A stretch of 64,000 bases of DNA, taken from NCBI GenBank assembly GCA_024195585.1, contig SWBL01000022.1, positions 62,001-126,000 of the forward strand, written 5' to 3'. The stretch is from Aureobasidium sp. EXF-3400 (lineage: Eukaryota; Ascomycota; Dothideomycetes; Dothideales; Saccotheciaceae). Within the stretch, counting starts at the first letter, position 1. Each line of letters begins with the position of its first letter. Positions 54,600 through 64,000 of the stretch are shown here, one piece after another. Made by a program: the position numbers and the translations under genes. Below the pieces are notes generated by a model. It was not told where the DNA came from and did not search any database. It saw nothing but the letters and a program-made list of their open reading frames with translations.

Positions 54600-56270
54600 A
54601 TGCAACGCGCCAATATGCGACCATCTATGCTGCCGAAATTGATCGTCGCGCAAACGCCTACAGCCCTAATGATGGGCGACCTTGTCGACTCGCCATACTC
54701 AACTACCTCAATGCATTCTCGCAACTCATCAACCGCTTCTGACAACTACTCACCTCTAACACAATCTTCTTCGTTTCACGATCACACGCGCCAGTCCAGC
54801 TCTAGCTCTTCATCTCTGGCGACATCCCCTCCAAAGCACGAACCTAGCATCGAATCACTGAATAACCGCGTCTCAAGGACAACTCTTCATGATCTTGTCG
54901 AGGACCCTCACGAGCGGGAGGATGGCTTCGATCTCTGTGATTCTGCTTTCGAGTCTAATTGCCAATGTGGTCTCGAGCAAACTCATTCTAAGCATGATAT
55001 CTACCATCTGAGCGAAGCCGAAATGGATCCTCGTCTCTGTCAATCTGCATCCGCATTGGAACGACCTAGTCTGGATCTGGACTACTCTCTCGCAGACGGA
55101 CCAAGTGAATTCAGCAGCGACAACGAAACTCCCTTGAAGGTGGCCAAAACCAGATCCAGGGCAAATTCTAGCGAGTCAACCGTTACTGGTCTGGCTTCTC
55201 GTGTGGGCAGCCGCTTGTCATCTTTTTCAAAGCGCCGTGATAGAACGCCAACCTCTCCCCCGACCACGGCTACTCATCGACTTAGTACCAAGAGTGCTCC
55301 TGTCTCTCGCGTGCCGTCACGTGCTCCATCTTTCCGCATGTCTGCTGTAGCGAGCCCAGTCCTTACTCCCCTTGATGTTGAGGCTGAGCCGACTCCGACG
55401 CCAACTCCCGCCAATCTCGCTGTCGAGGCTACTAATCCTATGGATATTCAATTACCTCAGACGCATGAGCCAATTGATCGCAAGGCCCTGGCATCTACAC
55501 CTCTCCTTCCCATCCCTATTCCCGAGCATGTTGACGAGGACACAATCCAATCACCATTACAGTCTCCTACTGTCATCGACAATGCTCAAATAGCCCGCCT
55601 GTCCATGATCGGCCCGTCGCTGTCCAGTCCAGTTCTACCCGAGATGGCAATGATCTCACCTGCCCTCTCGGCGCATGCTTCCACTACCTCTCTTGGCGCT
55701 ATGCACTCCAGCCAAGTCATGTCTTCACCTGATATTTCTTCAATGCATATTGTCAGCCCTCAAGACAAATGGGCAAACAAGCTTGGACATGCCAACTTCA
55801 GCGTCTTTCCCGAACCATATCTGCCAGAAAGCTACAACATCCACGCTTGCAGAAAGCTCTTTGAGGACTGGGAATCGGCTCGCAGACAGTTCATGCATCA
55901 AGCGGCACGTACTAGCGAACATTATGGCCCAACTTCGCAAGTGTACAAGTACACGGAGAAGAAGTGGGCAGAAATCGATGCTCAGTGGAAAAGAAACCAT
56001 GAGCTGGTGGTTGCCAAAACAGCTGCAAATGGCGAAACACCTGTCTTTCAGCCTCTGGCAGAGCCAGCTCCTCTTACTGATCTGCCCGCTCTGGACGATC
56101 CTTTGAAGTTTCCCAAACTCGAAGGTTCTGATATCGTCGGGCCCATGGTCAAGTACGCGAAAATCAAGCAAAAGTCATCTTCGAAGAAATCGACTTTCTT
56201 GAAATTCTTCAACAGTGTACGAACACCTGGCAATGCACTAGGCCGCACACCAACCGGCCTCGGTCTGTGA
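54600..56270 (+). CDS. Serine-rich protein of unknown function
   Basis: Single exon, 556 aa from the first ATG; MRPSML (54615) or MMGDLVDSP (54669) are alternative starts. I do not recognise the family. The first ~390 residues are Ser/Thr/Pro-rich and look disordered, with polar runs (HSRNSSTASDNYSPL, SSSSSSLATSP), an arginine-serine block (GSRLSSFSKRRDRTPTSPP) and many SP/TP sites, suggesting a heavily phosphorylated protein. A compact, probably folded region lies at about 395-475: NFSVFPEPYLPES, CRKLFEDWESARRQFMHQAART, YKYTEKKWAEIDAQWKRNHELVV. The tail is basic (KIKQKSSSKKSTFLKFFNSVRTPG). No membrane segment or signal peptide. Codon use is clearly coding. Confidence 0.8.
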   Translation: MQRANMRPSMLPKLIVAQTPTALMMGDLVDSPYSTTSMHSRNSSTASDNYSPLTQSSSFHDHTRQSSSSSSSLATSPPKHEPSIESLNNRVSRTTLHDLVEDPHEREDGFDLCDSAFESNCQCGLEQTHSKHDIYHLSEAEMDPRLCQSASALERPSLDLDYSLADGPSEFSSDNETPLKVAKTRSRANSSESTVTGLASRVGSRLSSFSKRRDRTPTSPPTTATHRLSTKSAPVSRVPSRAPSFRMSAVASPVLTPLDVEAEPTPTPTPANLAVEATNPMDIQLPQTHEPIDRKALASTPLLPIPIPEHVDEDTIQSPLQSPTVIDNAQIARLSMIGPSLSSPVLPEMAMISPALSAHASTTSLGAMHSSQVMSSPDISSMHIVSPQDKWANKLGHANFSVFPEPYLPESYNIHACRKLFEDWESARRQFMHQAARTSEHYGPTSQVYKYTEKKWAEIDAQWKRNHELVVAKTAANGETPVFQPLAEPAPLTDLPALDDPLKFPKLEGSDIVGPMVKYAKIKQKSSSKKSTFLKFFNSVRTPGNALGRTPTGLGL

Positions 56271-57236
56271 TGACAACAACAGCATCGCATGATCTATTCA
56301 CTTGTAACATATTCACCATACGTTTTTATTACGACTTTTACGACGCAACATGACGACGCCATTTGTTCTGCTTTTGGACGCGTTCTTTCAGCGCCATGCC
56401 ACTCCTTCTTATTTCCAGAGGGTGCGACGAGTTTCATTCGTCATCATGTGTGCAACATTCCACAGCAAGAGAAAAAGTTTCTTAGCGAGGCGCAAAAAGA
56501 ATCGAGTTTTGGGGAAGAGGAGGAAGCATAGAGTGGAGGAATGCTAAAATCAGAGTACAGGATGCAGACGATTCTTGGAGTTGTCAGAGCTGGGCAGCCC
56601 TTTTGCTGCAGCGACTCATCCAGTCATGTTATCACATCTGAGTGGTTTTGGTCGATGCATTTTGTTTACGATGTCAGTCACTTTTGTGACAAAACGACGG
56701 CTATAGCCTATCTTTGAGATTTCTCGGATACAGGGACAAGCGCAGTCATTCTTGGAGGTAGTTTAGCTCTCATGTAGCTCTCGCCAACCAAGATTTCAAC
56801 AAGACTTTAAGCACATATACGTCGTGAAGTAGAAAAAAATTGATATGATTAGTTATCAAATGTGGAGTGGTTTCGAAATGAGGAGCAAGATTGGCAAGAA
56901 GTGCAGAGAAGGTGTTGGAACAAGGAGGGCAAGTGATTACGCATGCGGAAGCGGAGAACGAGAACGGAAAGTGTGGACAAGACGCAACTGCCCTTGAGCA
57001 GCGCATGACTGCTTTGCTGAAACATGATCTCTATCGTTCTTGCATATCCTGCAGCTATTGCTAACTGTCACAAGTCGCCAGAAGGAGTTTATTGATCACA
57101 TGCAAAGGTCCAGCGGTTCCGTCGCACGTCATCAAGGGTGAAGGTCGTTCTGGGAGAAGTTAGCGGCCGCCCGAGGGGTCCCTAATCGCCATCTTATCAC
57201 GACATTCGTCGTTGTCTTTCTTTTGCCGACCAGAGA
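56271..57236. other. Intergenic, 3' UTR and TCP11 promoter
   Basis: 966 bp. Nothing gene-like. A GGCCGCCCGAGGGG block at 57164-57177 sits about 60-70 bp before the next start. Confidence 0.5.
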
Positions 57237-60209
57237 ATGAGTCTGGTGCACAATATGTCGCTCGACTCAGCCGACATGGCCGTAATCAACATGTCCGACG
57301 ACGACCAAATCAGCAGCGACCTGCCCGACTACGACGACCAGGCCATTATCGCCGAGGAAGACGATTTTGAAACTACCTCAATGGTCATCATGTCCGATGA
57401 TGCTGGTCAAGTCTGCGCACCGCCTGCTCGCATCGCTGCTCGTTTCTACCGCGATCCCAAGTCCCGTCAATACAAATCCTCGGCCGCTTCGTCCCGACGC
57501 AACTCGTTATCGTCAATACAATCACATACCTCGACCCGTTCGCTACGCCGCTCTTCGTCGTGTCAGAGCAACTACATCGCACAACATCTGCGTAGAGCGT
57601 CCATCATCGAAGCCCGCAAAGCACGCCTAGCCGACCGTGCCGCCCATGCCGAAAAGGTCCGTCTACGAGCCGCCATGGCCAAGGCCGCTCCTAGAGGAGA
57701 TGCAAGTGCCAGTGAGGAGAGAGCACTAGCTGCCCAGACCGCTCGCGAGAACCACCTCGCAAAAGTTGCTGCAGCATGTGCTGAGGAGGTCCAGAGAGCA
57801 AAACAAAAAGCACAAGAGATCAAGACAAGGAAACTCGAAGAAGAGAAACAGGCTCGCTTGGATATGGAAGAGAGAATGGCAGACGCCGATAGACGAAGAG
57901 CTGAATACAAGCGGAATTTGACCTCTCGCAAAACGCGGCGAGCAAGCGACCAGGAGAAGAAACTGGCCGATGTTTCCGAAGCTGACGACGACTCGAATCC
58001 AAAGCTGCACGAAGAGATGGCCGCACTTAGGATACAACGAGCATGGCGTGCGCGACAACGAGGAACGATCACGAAGGCGTATGCCGACTTCCACCTCAGT
58101 CTCGAAGGCATTCGGGAACGTTCTTTTGAAGAAGTAGGAACCTTGCTCTCGGGAACACCCATCATACAAGCTACCACTCAGATCCTTCGTCTTCTTGCAC
58201 TACAAGACGTCGAGGATTCACCATCGCCTCAAGCTACCCGCACCTTCCTGAGCTCTTATCTTGTTATCGTCCATCCGGAATCGGTATTCAGCAAAAATGG
58301 TGCCCAAGAGCAGCATCTCGTGGCCAAGGCTCGCGAGTTGGTTGAATCTTTCCAGTCTGCCATGTCTATGCTCTCTGCTACGAATGGCTATGAGCTTCCC
58401 TCTTCTAGGCTTCAAGACTTGTCACGGCTGTACACGACTTATCTTTCTGCCTTTGATGCCTGGAGAGCTCAAGACTCATCGGCTCTTGTGGAAACTATGG
58501 TTGCCTCATTCGTCGAGCTTGACGCTATTTGGCAGACGGTCAAAGACGATACCCAAGGCGCAGCTGCTCAAGATTATCGTCAAGGAATTCGTGATAATCA
58601 GGTCATGCTTCTCAGCAAGATTCGAAAGCTGGCCGGTCCTGACCGTGCTGACGTTCTCATCAAGAAGGCCATTGGTGAGAGCCGAAGGAGGCGCATTAAG
58701 AGGAGAACTCCTGCTGAAGTTCGTCCCCGTGCTGCTGCAGATGTCGAAGATACCGTCACCGAGTCCTCGGAGGCTTTACCTATGGTTGTTGAGAGTCTCG
58801 GACAAGAGCCAGTACAGAGCGATGCTGATTCACAGGACGACGTAAGAATGAACCTCGCTCGTTTGTTCTCGCCTATCCCAAGCAATCGCGTTCTGACTCA
58901 CGAGCTCGCCATTGACAAAGACTTCCGCGTTTCATCTGGTGCTCATTCAGACATTCGAGATGCCATCAACCGCGAGCTTTGTGATGGCATGCGAACTGGA
59001 GTTGAGCAGGGCATGGGCACTCCGTGGACAGTTGCCATGGCTCAGGAGATCAAAGCTAAGCTTGTACACATCGTGAAGCCTGGCAACTCCATGCACAATT
59101 TCATCGTTGAGGCTCTGGATACCGATCTGATTTACCGACAATGCGAGCAAGGCATCTTCTCGTACGCCAATTTCTTCTCCTTCATGGCTAATATTCTGCC
59201 CAAGCTATGCGCACCTTTCCGTGATGCGCAAGTCAAGATTCTGGCCGAGGACCTCGAGTCGAACAATGGCGAGGACATGGGTGCTATGATCGAGAAGCTA
59301 TTCCGCCTCTTGCACTTTATCGACTTGCTTTCGCTCGATTACTCCAACTTCTTGTTGATGAATGCAGCACCCGTCCTCATTCGAGAATCAGCCGGATACG
59401 AGTCACGCATGTTTGCTGCAGATCTCGCTTCTGGGAAGACAACGCTGGCATCCACAAATCGCTGGTGGCGCAACGCGAGCGCAAACATGCTGAGCGAAGC
59501 CGATCGCCGGGATCCAGAGCAAGTTCGCAATCCTGCAGATAGACCTACAGCTCATCACATCTACACTCGCGCATTGGTCGACACTACCTTTGGTCAGGGT
59601 CCCCTCAGCATCAACGATGTGCCCGAGACTCTTGCTCTCGATGTAGAGCGCCTGTCCATTATCAAACATAAGGCTCTGCACATGACCACGATCGGTGCCA
59701 TGCTGTTAGTTGCTAAGAACATGCTTAAGCGCGATGTACGCAGCTCTTGGAAAGCCGAGGCTGCTCGTCTCTGGGATCTTCTCAGCAAGGAGCCACCTTC
59801 CGAAACCACCTCTGAGGATGACCTTGCAAGTCTCTCCTCTCGCGCTTTCAGCGTACTCGAGAACTCACACAACTTACCACCATCCACCAAAACCGCACTG
59901 CAATCAGCAGTTTCCCGCGTCATCACTCAAGCCTCTGCACAACGATTCACAGACCCCGTAGCCAAAGTCTTGGGCTCTAGACTGCGAAGTCATGTGTTTT
60001 CACGCGTTGTGGCAAAGACTTCGAGTGAGCGCGTTAGAGCTGCAAGTGGCGCGTCTGAAGCATTGGCGACTGCTGGTTTACCCGAGTTTGTGACACAAGT
60101 CGGTGAGATGGTGGAGTTGTTGAGGAAGGTGGCTGAAGTCGATTGGGCTTCTCACGCTGGTTGGTATGAGCAGGTTGCTGGTGAAGTCAGTGGAGCTGGC
60201 GATGCTTAA
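57237..60209 (+). CDS. TCP11/Sok1-family protein with IQ motif
   Basis: Member of the T-complex protein 11 family. Yeast Sok1 is a high-copy suppressor of protein kinase A loss. Single exon, 990 aa, start MSLVHNMSLDS. N-terminus acidic (DDDQISSDLPDYDDQ), then a Ser/Arg-rich block and a long charged coiled coil at about 125-260 (ARKARLADRAAHAEKVRLRA, KQKAQEIKTRKLEEEKQARL). An IQ-type calmodulin-binding motif follows at about 262-275 (ALRIQRAWRARQRG). The TCP11 domain starts near 537 with LARLFSPIPSNRVLTHELAIDKDFRV and runs nearly to the end (KLFRLLHFIDLLSLDYSNFLL, GAMLLVAKNMLKRDVRSSW). Length is close to yeast Sok1 (901 aa). Confidence 0.9.
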   Translation: MSLVHNMSLDSADMAVINMSDDDQISSDLPDYDDQAIIAEEDDFETTSMVIMSDDAGQVCAPPARIAARFYRDPKSRQYKSSAASSRRNSLSSIQSHTSTRSLRRSSSCQSNYIAQHLRRASIIEARKARLADRAAHAEKVRLRAAMAKAAPRGDASASEERALAAQTARENHLAKVAAACAEEVQRAKQKAQEIKTRKLEEEKQARLDMEERMADADRRRAEYKRNLTSRKTRRASDQEKKLADVSEADDDSNPKLHEEMAALRIQRAWRARQRGTITKAYADFHLSLEGIRERSFEEVGTLLSGTPIIQATTQILRLLALQDVEDSPSPQATRTFLSSYLVIVHPESVFSKNGAQEQHLVAKARELVESFQSAMSMLSATNGYELPSSRLQDLSRLYTTYLSAFDAWRAQDSSALVETMVASFVELDAIWQTVKDDTQGAAAQDYRQGIRDNQVMLLSKIRKLAGPDRADVLIKKAIGESRRRRIKRRTPAEVRPRAAADVEDTVTESSEALPMVVESLGQEPVQSDADSQDDVRMNLARLFSPIPSNRVLTHELAIDKDFRVSSGAHSDIRDAINRELCDGMRTGVEQGMGTPWTVAMAQEIKAKLVHIVKPGNSMHNFIVEALDTDLIYRQCEQGIFSYANFFSFMANILPKLCAPFRDAQVKILAEDLESNNGEDMGAMIEKLFRLLHFIDLLSLDYSNFLLMNAAPVLIRESAGYESRMFAADLASGKTTLASTNRWWRNASANMLSEADRRDPEQVRNPADRPTAHHIYTRALVDTTFGQGPLSINDVPETLALDVERLSIIKHKALHMTTIGAMLLVAKNMLKRDVRSSWKAEAARLWDLLSKEPPSETTSEDDLASLSSRAFSVLENSHNLPPSTKTALQSAVSRVITQASAQRFTDPVAKVLGSRLRSHVFSRVVAKTSSERVRAASGASEALATAGLPEFVTQVGEMVELLRKVAEVDWASHAGWYEQVAGEVSGAGDA

Positions 60210-61600
60210 GCCATGCGAGTTTCTCTTTGTGCAGAGTGCCTTCCTTCTTTCTTCTGTGGATTTCCGTTATCATCTCTCTTTTTGCTTTTCCTGCTTCTTA
60301 GGTCTGTGGGAGTTCAGGGATCAACAACATACCCTCTTTTGAATGGTCTAAATTCGGCGTATGGGTATAAATGGGGACCACGGCGTTCGGTTGAGGGCAT
60401 TTGGAGAACTTGACCTTCATGAAGATTGATACCACTGTTCTTTTTATTTTCTTCCGTTCTTTCAAGTTGTAGTAACAAATACCAACTATTCTATCCTTTT
60501 TCCGTTCTTACCTTTCTTTCTTCCATCGCCGTCCATTGCACTTGCCTGAAAATCTTCATGTCTGAGAATTGCTTTCATCGGTGACTAGTTGCTCTTCAAT
60601 TCGATTCTAGAGATCAAACTGTGGAATGGGAACTTGTTTCAAGTGTAAAATCGCTGGGTGAAGAATAGAGGCTTCGGATTGGACTCAGAGAACGTAAAGG
60701 AGAGAATGTAAGGGATGGAGATTGTACAAGAATCGAGATGCACGGATGGGAGGAGATAGCAGTTGTTGTCACGATCGTTGAGTACAAAAGGTGTCGATAT
60801 GAGATGGAAGAAACGATGCAGAAAGGATGTAAAGATATAAGATGGAAAGAATGATACAAGATAGAAGGAACATTTCAAGATGGAAGGAACGATTAAAAAC
60901 GGAAAGAACGATGTAAGATGGAACTTCAAGGAAGTAACATCTTTAACGAAAACAGAAGTAAGGATGCTGGCTAGACGAAAGACGGACAAATGATTCCATT
61001 CAGCGATATAAGAACTCTAGGACATAGAGGACATTTGAGCTCACCAAAAGTATACAGAGGAGATAGGAGTGACTATATATATATATCATGTTAGCAAAGC
61101 AGACACCAATAGGGTAAAATGGGGTCTGTCCCTAGTGCTATCCTTATCATCTTCTTTAGTATCCTTTTGACTTACACTGAATACGTCACTTTTCAAGTCG
61201 AATTGGGTTCTCTAACATTCACAACTTCGCCAACGCTGGTCGCTTCTTCTTCAAAAGATAGGCCTGGATGAAGAGCTGTAGCAAAGACATGTAAGACTGT
61301 TGTCACGAGCAAAGACATAGAAGCTATTCTCGCGAGTGCGATAGCCCGATAGCAATTATTGGCAGTATGATAAAGTGAAGGGAAGTGATGTAGAGTAGAA
61401 ATGTTGTTTTGGTAAGAGAACACTCAGGTCTCTGTCTCATCTAGAATGCGTATCATACTTTTTATGTTCTCCAATGCTTTCTAACGTTATGCGTAATTCC
61501 AGAATGCTTTTAATGCAAGATCTTCTTTTCCCAAAACGCCATGCTATTAATGATGCTTAACAATCAAAACGACTTTTCGAACTCGTGACACTCAAGACGC
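60210..61600. other. Convergent intergenic region
   Basis: 1.4 kb between the convergent TCP11 and amino-acid transporter stops. The first part is T/C-rich 3' UTR-like sequence. The middle has a purine-rich degenerate repeat, and a (TA)6T run lies at 61074-61086. No gene. Confidence 0.55.
60801..60930 (+). repeat. Purine-rich degenerate tandem repeat
   Basis: Repeats of a 16-22-bp theme, GATGGAAGGAACGATTAA and variants (GATGGAAGAAACGATGCA, GATGGAAAGAATGATACAA, GATAGAAGGAACATTTCAA, GGAAAGAACGATGTAA). About six copies, with strong A/G strand bias. Confidence 0.6.
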
Positions 61601-63043
61601 CTATGAGTTGTCGCCGCAAGAGAAGGCACTAGCACTGCCAGAGTTCTCGGAAATATCAACAGCAGCACCCCAGACACCCAAACCGCAGAGTGCGAGACCA
61701 ATAATGGCAATGAAGACATTGACAATGGTCAAGGAAATCTTCTTCCAGTTGGCGGTGAGCTGTTTCTTGTTCATCATGAGCCACCAAGCAGCAGGCAAAA
61801 TCATGGAGAACCATGTGCAGAAGAGGGCGCCGAGAAGACCAAGAAGCTGGCTGAACACGGGAATGGCGTTTGCGATGACCCAAGCAACAACCCACAGAAT
61901 GATGGTGAGTCCGTACCAGCTGCCGAGCGAGCGGAAACTCTTCTCGTTCATGACGTTGGTCTTGCGCCAGATGCGGACGTAGACGTTCTTGGTAGCCACG
62001 TGTGCGTAGATGACTCCTGCGACGACGATGGTGGGAATGGCAATACCGTAGGCGACCTTGCGGACGATGGGGCTGGCGGAACCGATGGCGGGGGACTTTA
62101 CATCAGTGCCGGCGTAGCGGTAAATAACGACAGCGACGATGAGGTAGAGCGAGCAGGTGCTGATCTGCAACATGGCCAGGGCCTTGGGGAAGTCTCTGGG
62201 CTTCTTCATCTCGGAGATGAAACCGAAGTAGGCAATGTTGGAGCAGAACGAGACGAGGATGTTGGCGACGGCCACAACGCCAGTGCGGAAAGATGTCATG
62301 CTCGAGGGAGTGACAGCGTAAGCATGGGCGCCCTCGGGACGGTCGACTCCAATGCCGATCATGGCAATGAAGATGGCGGTTGCGATTGACAAGCAAGAAG
62401 CGACTGACATAAGAGCAACATTCTTCATGGTTCTGGGAATGCAGAGGATCATGGATACAACCATACCAACGACGGTGAAGATGATTGTGCAAGTTCCGTG
62501 GTTGGTCAGGACATTCATCATGATGGAGAACGTCAAGACATGAGCGGACATGATGAAGACCAAAAGGATGATTTGAGCGGCCTCAGAAACTTCCTTAGCC
62601 CACCTTCCAAAGAAGAAGAGACCAGCGTCCGCGAAGTTGTGTATGCCCATCGCGTGAGTCTTAACTTGGTAGGTGACGTATCCCGTGTATGTTGTGAGGA
62701 CGCCGAAGAAGATGATAAGAATGACACCAGGGACGAACCCCATACTGGCCACGACAGCGGGGAGAGAGAGAATACCCAAGGAGATGGTTTCGGCGACAAG
62801 GAGGAAACCAGCGTTGAGCCATGTTAACGTCCTGTACTCGGTCTCGCCATTGGCATCATTCTCGAAAGGATTCACCATCAGGCCCTCTCTCCTGCTGTCC
62901 AACGTCATCGTCTCATCTCCCTCGGGAATCGCATCCTTCTCTTTCGGAAGTCGCGGCGGCGGTGCTTGTTCCAAATCTGTGTTTGTTGATGAGCTGACGC
63001 TACCAGCGGTGTATCCGCCTCTTTTCTCTTCTTCCAATGCCAT
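61601..63043 (-). CDS. AAAP-family amino-acid transporter (Mtr/Avt-like)
   Basis: Transmembrane amino-acid transporter of the AAAP (Aa_trans) family, like N. crassa Mtr neutral/aromatic amino-acid permease. Single exon, 480 aa. The start is the ATG at 63043 in the context CCACCATGG; no ATG lies between it and the upstream end of the frame. A polar N-terminal tail of about 75 residues precedes TM1, which begins LTWLNAGFLLVAETISLGILSLP, a family hallmark. About eleven hydrophobic helices follow (GFVPGVILIIFFGVLTTYTG, IILLVFIMSAHVLTFSIMM, VVGMVVSMILCIPRTM, GVVAVANILVSFCSNIAYFGFI, LYLIVAVVIYRYAG, GLLGALFCTWFSMILPAAWWL, and the FIAIIGLALCGLGVWGA helix near the end). Specificity is unknown. It is convergent with the TCP11 gene. 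Confidence 0.93.
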   Translation of the reverse strand: MALEEEKRGGYTAGSVSSSTNTDLEQAPPPRLPKEKDAIPEGDETMTLDSRREGLMVNPFENDANGETEYRTLTWLNAGFLLVAETISLGILSLPAVVASMGFVPGVILIIFFGVLTTYTGYVTYQVKTHAMGIHNFADAGLFFFGRWAKEVSEAAQIILLVFIMSAHVLTFSIMMNVLTNHGTCTIIFTVVGMVVSMILCIPRTMKNVALMSVASCLSIATAIFIAMIGIGVDRPEGAHAYAVTPSSMTSFRTGVVAVANILVSFCSNIAYFGFISEMKKPRDFPKALAMLQISTCSLYLIVAVVIYRYAGTDVKSPAIGSASPIVRKVAYGIAIPTIVVAGVIYAHVATKNVYVRIWRKTNVMNEKSFRSLGSWYGLTIILWVVAWVIANAIPVFSQLLGLLGALFCTWFSMILPAAWWLMMNKKQLTANWKKISLTIVNVFIAIIGLALCGLGVWGAAVDISENSGSASAFSCGDNS

Positions 63044-64000
63044 GGTGGCAATCAATAAGGATGGGTGGTTTGGCGATGAAGGTCGGTCTTCAGGAAGACG
63101 ATTGATCGGAATGTCCTAGGACTGGTAGAGGGAACGAAATTGATAGTGGGCGAAGAAAATAAGGAAACAAGAAAGATGGTTAGAAGGCGGATGACGGAAG
63201 TATAAAAACTAGGTCAGCAGAAGTATGAGTCCGAACGAGCGAGACGTCAAGCAGCGATCTCGGGACACATGGCCGACGTGTTTGTAAAAAGTCTCGTGCT
63301 CTGGACTCGAGACACCGAAACATCCAGTTTCTATTACTTGAATATTATCAAAAAATTGTGGGTTAGTCAAGCGTTTGATGGAGAATATGGTCCAAGCTTC
63401 AGATGCGATGCCAGTCGGACCACCAGAATATCGAGGTTGGAAGCGGCATAAGGGGCTGGAAGGGGATGAGAAATGCAGGCGCAAGAGATGGTCTTGTGTA
63501 GCCGATGGAAAGAACAGGAAAGGCCTACCTGAGGCAACCTACCTTTGTTGTTGTAAGCAACAAATTTTTGAGATGGGCGTCGCGAGTGGATCTTGACTCT
63601 GGAGTTTGGGACAGCCGAGTGGCAAGAGCGAACATCAAAAAAGCAGCGACCTCTGGGTAATATATGGCGAGCAGTATGATGCCATAGGCATTGCGATCGT
63701 CTTCAACATGAGAGTTGATGTTGGTATGGCCTCCCATGAAGAAGGCAGACATCTTCATTCGAGTCATGACAGGGTTTCGCATCTCAGACTCAAAGTGAAG
63801 GCATCCCTAGCCAAGACGTCAAAGCAAAAGTGAACTCCGATCTCGTCGCGGCGGTCGAATTTCGAAGGCCAGAAGACCGGAGATTATTCCATCGCCTGAG
63901 GTTGGCGCGTGTGCTCTGAAATTTTGAAAAAAGGCCGGTCGGCGGTCGGAGTGTTCGGAGTGAGTAGTTGGTAGGGAAGCCTCCTGCCGAAATCAGGGTC
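63044..64000. other. Upstream region of the amino-acid transporter
   Basis: The promoter of the minus-strand transporter lies in the first few hundred bases. No gene is recognised to the end of the window; a GAGTGTTCGGAGTGAGTAG-type G-rich stretch occurs at the very end. Confidence 0.45.

Noticed and set aside
57572..58177. 201-codon frame antisense to the TCP11 gene
   Set aside because: Mirror of the biased codons of the sense coiled-coil region; Leu/Ser/Arg/Ala-rich and without start context.

Overview
The window is nuclear DNA of a filamentous ascomycete (Pezizomycotina; a Dothideomycete is a guess). Genes are split by short introns of about 45-105 bp with GTRNGT donors, CTGAC/CTAAC branch sites and CAG/TAG acceptors. 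The gene set is typical of these fungi: a SepH-type septation kinase, a PTH11/rhodopsin-like membrane protein, a UMTA/LaeA-like methyltransferase and a Zn2Cys6 regulator. I see no rRNA, tRNA, CRISPR or operon structure. All exon models below were built by hand from splice signals and frame continuity.

Layout. 1.4-9.9 kb: TRAPPC13-like trafficking subunit, a DENN-domain protein with a C1-like finger, and a short-chain dehydrogenase on the minus strand. 9.9-18 kb is gene-poor, with a UMTA-type methyltransferase and a catalase-like protein in tandem. 18.5-32.2 kb is a dense housekeeping block: ICE2 (ER membrane), a second SDR, the SepH/Cdc7/Cdc15 kinase, RQC1/TCF25 (ribosome quality control) and, divergent from it, a mitochondrial PP2C phosphatase. 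34-42 kb: a rhodopsin-domain membrane protein whose C-terminal tail depends on an intron that carries stop codons, an MFS hexose-type transporter, and a small Zn2Cys6 protein convergent with it.

42.5-43.1 kb holds the most unusual structure: a 566-bp foldback element with 66-67-bp terminal inverted repeats, an exact 8-bp target-site duplication, and a core of degenerate 19-bp units that switch orientation at the centre. It lies about 0.5 kb upstream of the zinc-cluster gene. 46-50.7 kb: MED18 (minus) divergent from KGD4/YMR31 (plus), then a ten-exon polynucleotide kinase 3'-phosphatase. After a 3.9-kb gap come a serine-rich protein of unknown function, a TCP11/SOK1 protein and, convergent with it, an AAAP-family amino-acid transporter.

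Most genes are independent housekeeping units. Local relations that may matter are the divergent promoters RQC1/PTC5 and MED18/KGD4, and the convergent transporter plus zinc-cluster pair with the nearby mobile element.
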